Positions 60,320 to 64,000 of a stretch of DNA of 64,000 nt are shown one piece after another. This DNA comes from Acanthochromis polyacanthus (Eukaryota; Chordata; Actinopteri; Pomacentridae), in assembly GCF_021347895.1 (NCBI RefSeq), contig NC_067118.1:14918011-14982010 (forward strand), read 5' to 3'. Position 1 is the first letter of the stretch; the number at the start of each line of letters is the position of its first letter. The translations under genes were made by a program, and so were the position numbers. Below the pieces are notes generated by a model. That model was not told the DNA's origin and did no database searches. It saw only the letters and a program-made list of their open reading frames with translations.

Positions 60320-63198
60320 TCTGGGCCTCCTGCCTGGCAGTGGCAAACTCAGCATCCTTCTACCAATATATTCACTCTCTCTCCTCTGGACATGTCCAAA
60401 CCATCTCAGTCTGGCCTCTCTGACTTTATCTCCAAAGCCTCTAACATGTGCTGTCCCTCTGATGTACTCATTCCTGATCCTATCCATCCTGGTCACTCCC
60501 AAAGACAACCTCAGCATCTTCAGTTCTGCTACCTCCAGCTCTGCCTCCTGTCTTTTCCTCAGGGACACTGTCTCCAGACCAAACAACATGGCTGGTCTCA
60601 CCACAGTTTTGTAAACCTTTCCTTTCATTTTAGCTGAAACTCTTCTATCACACATCACACCTGACACTTTTCTCCAGCCGTTCCAGCCTGCCTGTACACA
60701 CTTCTTCACCTCTTTTCCACACTCTCCATTGCTCTGGACTGTTGACCCAAAGTACTTAAAATCCTCCAATTCTTGATCTCTTCTCCCTGTAACCTCACTC
60801 TTCCACTTGGGTCCCTCTCATTCACACACAGATACTCCGTCTTGCTGCGGCTAACCTTCATTCCTCTCCTTTCCAGGGCAAACCTCCATGCCTCGAGCTT
60901 CTCCTCCACCTGTTCCCTACTCTCACTACAGATCACAATGTCATCTGCAAACATCATAGTCCATGGAGACTCCTGTCTAACCTCGTCTGTCATCCTGTCC
61001 ATCACCATAGCAAACAAGAAGGGGCTCAGAGCTGATCCCTGATGTAGTCCCACCTCCACCTTGAACTCCTCTGTCACACCTACAGCACACCTCACCACTG
61101 TCTTACAGCCCTCATACATGTCCTGCACCACTCTAACATACTTCTCTGCCACTCCAGACTTCCTCATACAAAACCACAGTTCCTCTCTGGGCACCCTGTC
61201 ATATGCTTTCTCCAGATCTACAAAGACACAATGCAGCTCCTTCTGACCTTCTCTGTACTTCTCTATCAACATCCTCAAAGCAAATATTGCATCTGTTGTA
61301 CTCTTTCTTGGCATGAAACCATACTGCTGCTCACAGATGTTCACCTCTGCCCTTAGTCTAGCTTCAACTACTCTTTCCCATAGTTTCATTGTGTGGCTCA
61401 GCAGCTTTATTCCTCTGTAGTTGCCACAACTCTGCACATCTCCCTTGTTCTTAAAGATGGGCATCAGCACACTTCTCCTCCATTCCTCGGGCATCTTCTC
61501 ACTATCTAAGATCCTGTTGAACAACCCAGTCAGAAACTCTACTGCTACCTCTCCAAGACACTTCCATACTTCCACAGGTATATCATCAGGACCAAGTGCC
61601 TTTCCACTCTTCATCTTCTTCAATGCCCTCCTCACTTCATCCTTACTAATCTTTGCTACTTCCTGGTCCACAACAGTCACCTCTTCTACTCTTCCTTCTC
61701 TCTCATTTTCCTCATTCATCAACTCTTCAAAGTACTCTTTCCATCTTCCCATCACACTATTGGCACCTGTCAACACATTTCCATCCTTATCCTTTATCAC
61801 CCTAACCTGCTGCACGTCCTTCCCATCTCTGTCTCTCTGCCTTGCCAACCTGTACAGATCAGTCTCTCCCTCCTTACTGTCCAACCTAGCATACAAGTCA
61901 TCGTAAGCCCCTTGTTTGGCCTTTGCCACCTCTACTTTCACCTTACACTGCATCTCCCTGTACTGCTGTCTACTCTCTTCAGTCGTCTCAGTGTCCCACT
62001 TCTTCTTAGCTAACCTCTTTCTCTGGATCCACTCCTGTACCTCCTCATTCCACCACCAAGTCTCCTTATCTCCTTTCCTACCGGATGACACACCAAGTAC
62101 TCTCCGACCTGTCTCCCTGATCACATTTGCTGTAGTTGTCCAGTCATCTGGAAGCACCTCCTGACCATCCAAAGCCTGTCTCAACTCTTTCCTGAAAGTC
62201 ATACAACACTCTTCCTTTTTCAGCTTCCACCATTTGGTCCTCTGCTCTGCCTTTGCCCTCTTCATCTTCTTCACCACCAGGGTCATCCAACACACCACCA
62301 TCCTATGCTGTCTGGCTACACTCTCACCTACCACTACTTTGCAGTCACTGATCTCCTTCAGATTACACCGTCTACACAAGATGTAGTCTACCCATGTGCT
62401 CCTACTTCCACTCTTATAGGTCACCCTATGTTCCTGCCTCTTCTGGAAGAAAGTATTCACTACAGCCATTTCCATCCTTTTTGCAAAGTCGACCACCATC
62501 TGTCCTTCTGCGTTCCTCTCCTGGATACCAAACCTGTCCATGACCTCCTCATCATCTCTGTTTCCTGCACCAACATGTCCATTGAAGTCTGCACCAATGA
62601 CAACTCTCTCACTTCTAGGGATACTCTGCATCACTTCATCAAGGTCCAACCAGAATTTCTGCTTCTCCTCCAGCTCACATCCTACCTGTGGAGCATACCC
62701 ACTAACAACATTGAACATCACACCTTCGATTTCTAGCTTCAGGCTCATCACTCGATCTGACACTCTTTTTACCTCCAGGACATTCCTAACAAACTCCTCC
62801 TTCAAAATAATTCCTTCTCCATTTCTCTTCCTATGTACACCATGATAGAACAACTTGAACCCTGCTCCTAAACTTCTAGCTTTACTACCTTTCCACCTGG
62901 TCTCCTGGACACACAGTATGTCCACCTTCCTCCTCTGCATCATGTCAACCAGCTCTCTACCTTTTCCTGTCATAGTTTCAACATTCAAAGTCCCTACTCT
63001 CAGTCCTAGACTCTTGGTGTTCCTCTTCTCTCTCTTCCTACGAACACACCTTCCTCCCCTCCTTCTTCGACCAACAGTAGTCCATTTTCCACCGGCACCC
63101 TGTAGGTCGACAGCACTGATGGCAGTCGTTGTTAACCCGGGCCTCGACCGATCCGGTATGGAAGTCATACATTTGATTTGTATGATTGATTTGGCCAA
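60320..63198 (-). pseudogene. LINE endonuclease-reverse transcriptase, disrupted
   Basis: Open from 63198 to 60706 without stops; first ATG is at about 63168. The AP-endonuclease domain shows VGTLNVETMTG, CVQETRWKG, VIGADFNGHVG and STWVDYILC. The reverse transcriptase shows NYRGIKLLSH, FVDLEKAYDRVPR (motif A), GLHQGSALSPFLF (B) and MMFADDIVIC (C, catalytic FADD). A frameshift near 60760 moves the C-terminal part (DFKYFGSTVQSNGEC, RLRWFGHVQRRESEY) into another frame, and the hAT insertion then separates the last 50 codons. It would have copied LINE RNA at nicked target DNA; it is no longer complete. Confidence 0.9.
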
Positions 63199-63248
63199 AG
63201 TTTTACGTCGGATGCCCTTCCTGCCACAACCCTCTGTATTTATCCATT

Positions 63249-63527
63249 GTAAAAAAAAAAAAAGCTGTTTTTTCCAATGGAGACAACAATAAATTAATCA
63301 GAAATCCAGTCGAGAAATTGATAATGTGGCAGATGACTATTCTAGCTGGAAACAGCTGATATTTAATGGAATATCTACAAAGGGACACAGAGGCCCATTT
63401 CCATCAACCATCACTTCTGGGTTCTAATGGCACATTTTGCTAGTTAATCATGTGGTAATCATGCACATGAATAAAAGTTTGAGTTTTCATGAAATTGCCT
63501 GGGTGACTCCAAACTTTTGATTGACAG
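63249..63527 (-). mobile_element. Second copy of the 38394 MITE, truncated
   Basis: On the minus strand it reads CAATCAAAAGTTTGGAGTC, then AAACTTTTATTCATGTGCA and GATGGAAATGGGCCTCTG, matching 38410-38690 closely. The far end is lost at the LINE junction near 63248. TA at 63528-63529 marks its intact end. Confidence 0.75.
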
Positions 63528-63535
63528 TATATATA

Positions 63536-64000
63536 CAGTCATGGAAAAAATGATTAGGCCACCCTTGCTTTCTTCAATTTCTTTTTCATTTTAATTCCTG
63601 GTACAACTAAAAGTAAATTTATTTGGACAAATATAATGATAATAACAAAAATAATTCATAACAGTTTAATTTAAGATCTGATATTTAGCCATTTTTCATG
63701 GATTTCTTGATAATAACCGAAATCACTTAAGTTCTTACATCAATAGCTATGGCATTGTACTGTCAAAAACAGCTTTTACGTATTTCGTGTTTTCTTTTGT
63801 CTGTTTCAGTCACGTGATACACACAGGAGTTAGTACTTGATTGCATAACCATTGTTTTTGATGACTGCAGCCATCTTGGCATGCGCTCCACCAGCTTCGG
63901 ACATTGTTCTGCTGTCACAGCAGCAAATTCCTGTTGCACAAATTCAAACAAATTTGCTGTTTGGGGGTGCTTGTGGTTCTCCATTTTACATTTTTCCACA
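63536..64000 (-). mobile_element. Tc1-like transposon end, running off the window
   Basis: Terminus CAGTCATGGAAAAAATG at 63536 with TA before it. The minus-strand frame from 63999 includes HPQTANLFEFVQQEFAAVTA and PKLVERMPRWLQ, recognisable as the C-terminal part of Tc1 transposases (EFVQ.EW, LV.SMPRR.QAVI). The C-terminal consensus Lys-Tyr end is not seen, so this copy is probably decayed. The rest lies beyond the window. Confidence 0.7.

Larger units (their letters stand above)
56988..63240 (-). mobile_element. RTE-like LINE split by a hAT element
   Basis: Non-LTR retrotransposon on the minus strand, in two parts: 60320 to about 63240 (5' part) and about 56988-57152 (3' part). After removing 57153-60319 and one 8-bp duplication the frame runs PGRRPR to GRPKRRFMDVVKEDM. 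The 3' end is a GAA-rich simple repeat (AAAGAAGAAGAAG on the minus strand). The 5' end is near 63240 where a MITE copy begins. RTE-like class is judged from motif style. Confidence 0.85.

Overview
This is a vertebrate nuclear segment and almost certainly teleost. It has large introns with GT-AG borders, a kainate-binding-protein gene of the type known from fish, frogs and birds, and a dense load of fish-type transposable elements (Tc1, hAT, piggyBac-like, RTE-like and Rex1-like LINEs, tRNA-derived SINEs). No species can be named from sequence alone. Family names rest on recognised motifs; no database was searched.

Two host genes lie on the + strand. Positions 696-27218 hold the last twelve coding exons of a phospholipase C eta gene, most like plch1. 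They encode the end of the X-Y linker, the Y half of the catalytic barrel, the C2 domain and a 966-residue tail ending in a PDZ-ligand-like -LKL. All exon phases agree and give one open frame of 1357 codons; the PH, EF-hand and X-box exons lie upstream of the window. A 3' UTR with AATAAA follows. From about 30.3 to 41.2 kb is a complete nine-coding-exon gene for a short ionotropic glutamate receptor of the kainate-binding-protein class (461 aa). It has a signal peptide, S1, M1, pore loop, M3, S2 and M4, and no amino-terminal domain. Its pore and M3 gating motifs are unlike those of conducting receptors, and one intron appears to use a GC donor.

The introns hold several well-bounded elements: an uninterrupted Tc1 transposon (3334-4968), a foldback element inside a decayed Tc1 (10117-11040), a palindromic hAT-type MITE with an 8-bp target duplication (19242-19485), and a TTAA-flanked piggyBac-like element (19562-20098). 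The region 41.25-53.4 kb is intergenic: decayed repeats, nested insertions near 49 kb, and one exon-like block with a stop codon near 50 kb.

The right end is a stack of mobile DNA. Positions 53396-56821 form a 3.4-kb element with perfect terminal inverted repeats beginning GGCATGCC, large AT-rich arrays of an about 21-bp unit in both orientations, and a short set of phase-compatible exons. It does not match a family I can name and is the best candidate for something undescribed. Next to it an RTE-like LINE (minus strand) is split by a complete hAT element (57153-60319) that has an 859-aa uninterrupted transposase and a perfect 8-bp target duplication. The window ends in a MITE copy and the tail of another Tc1.
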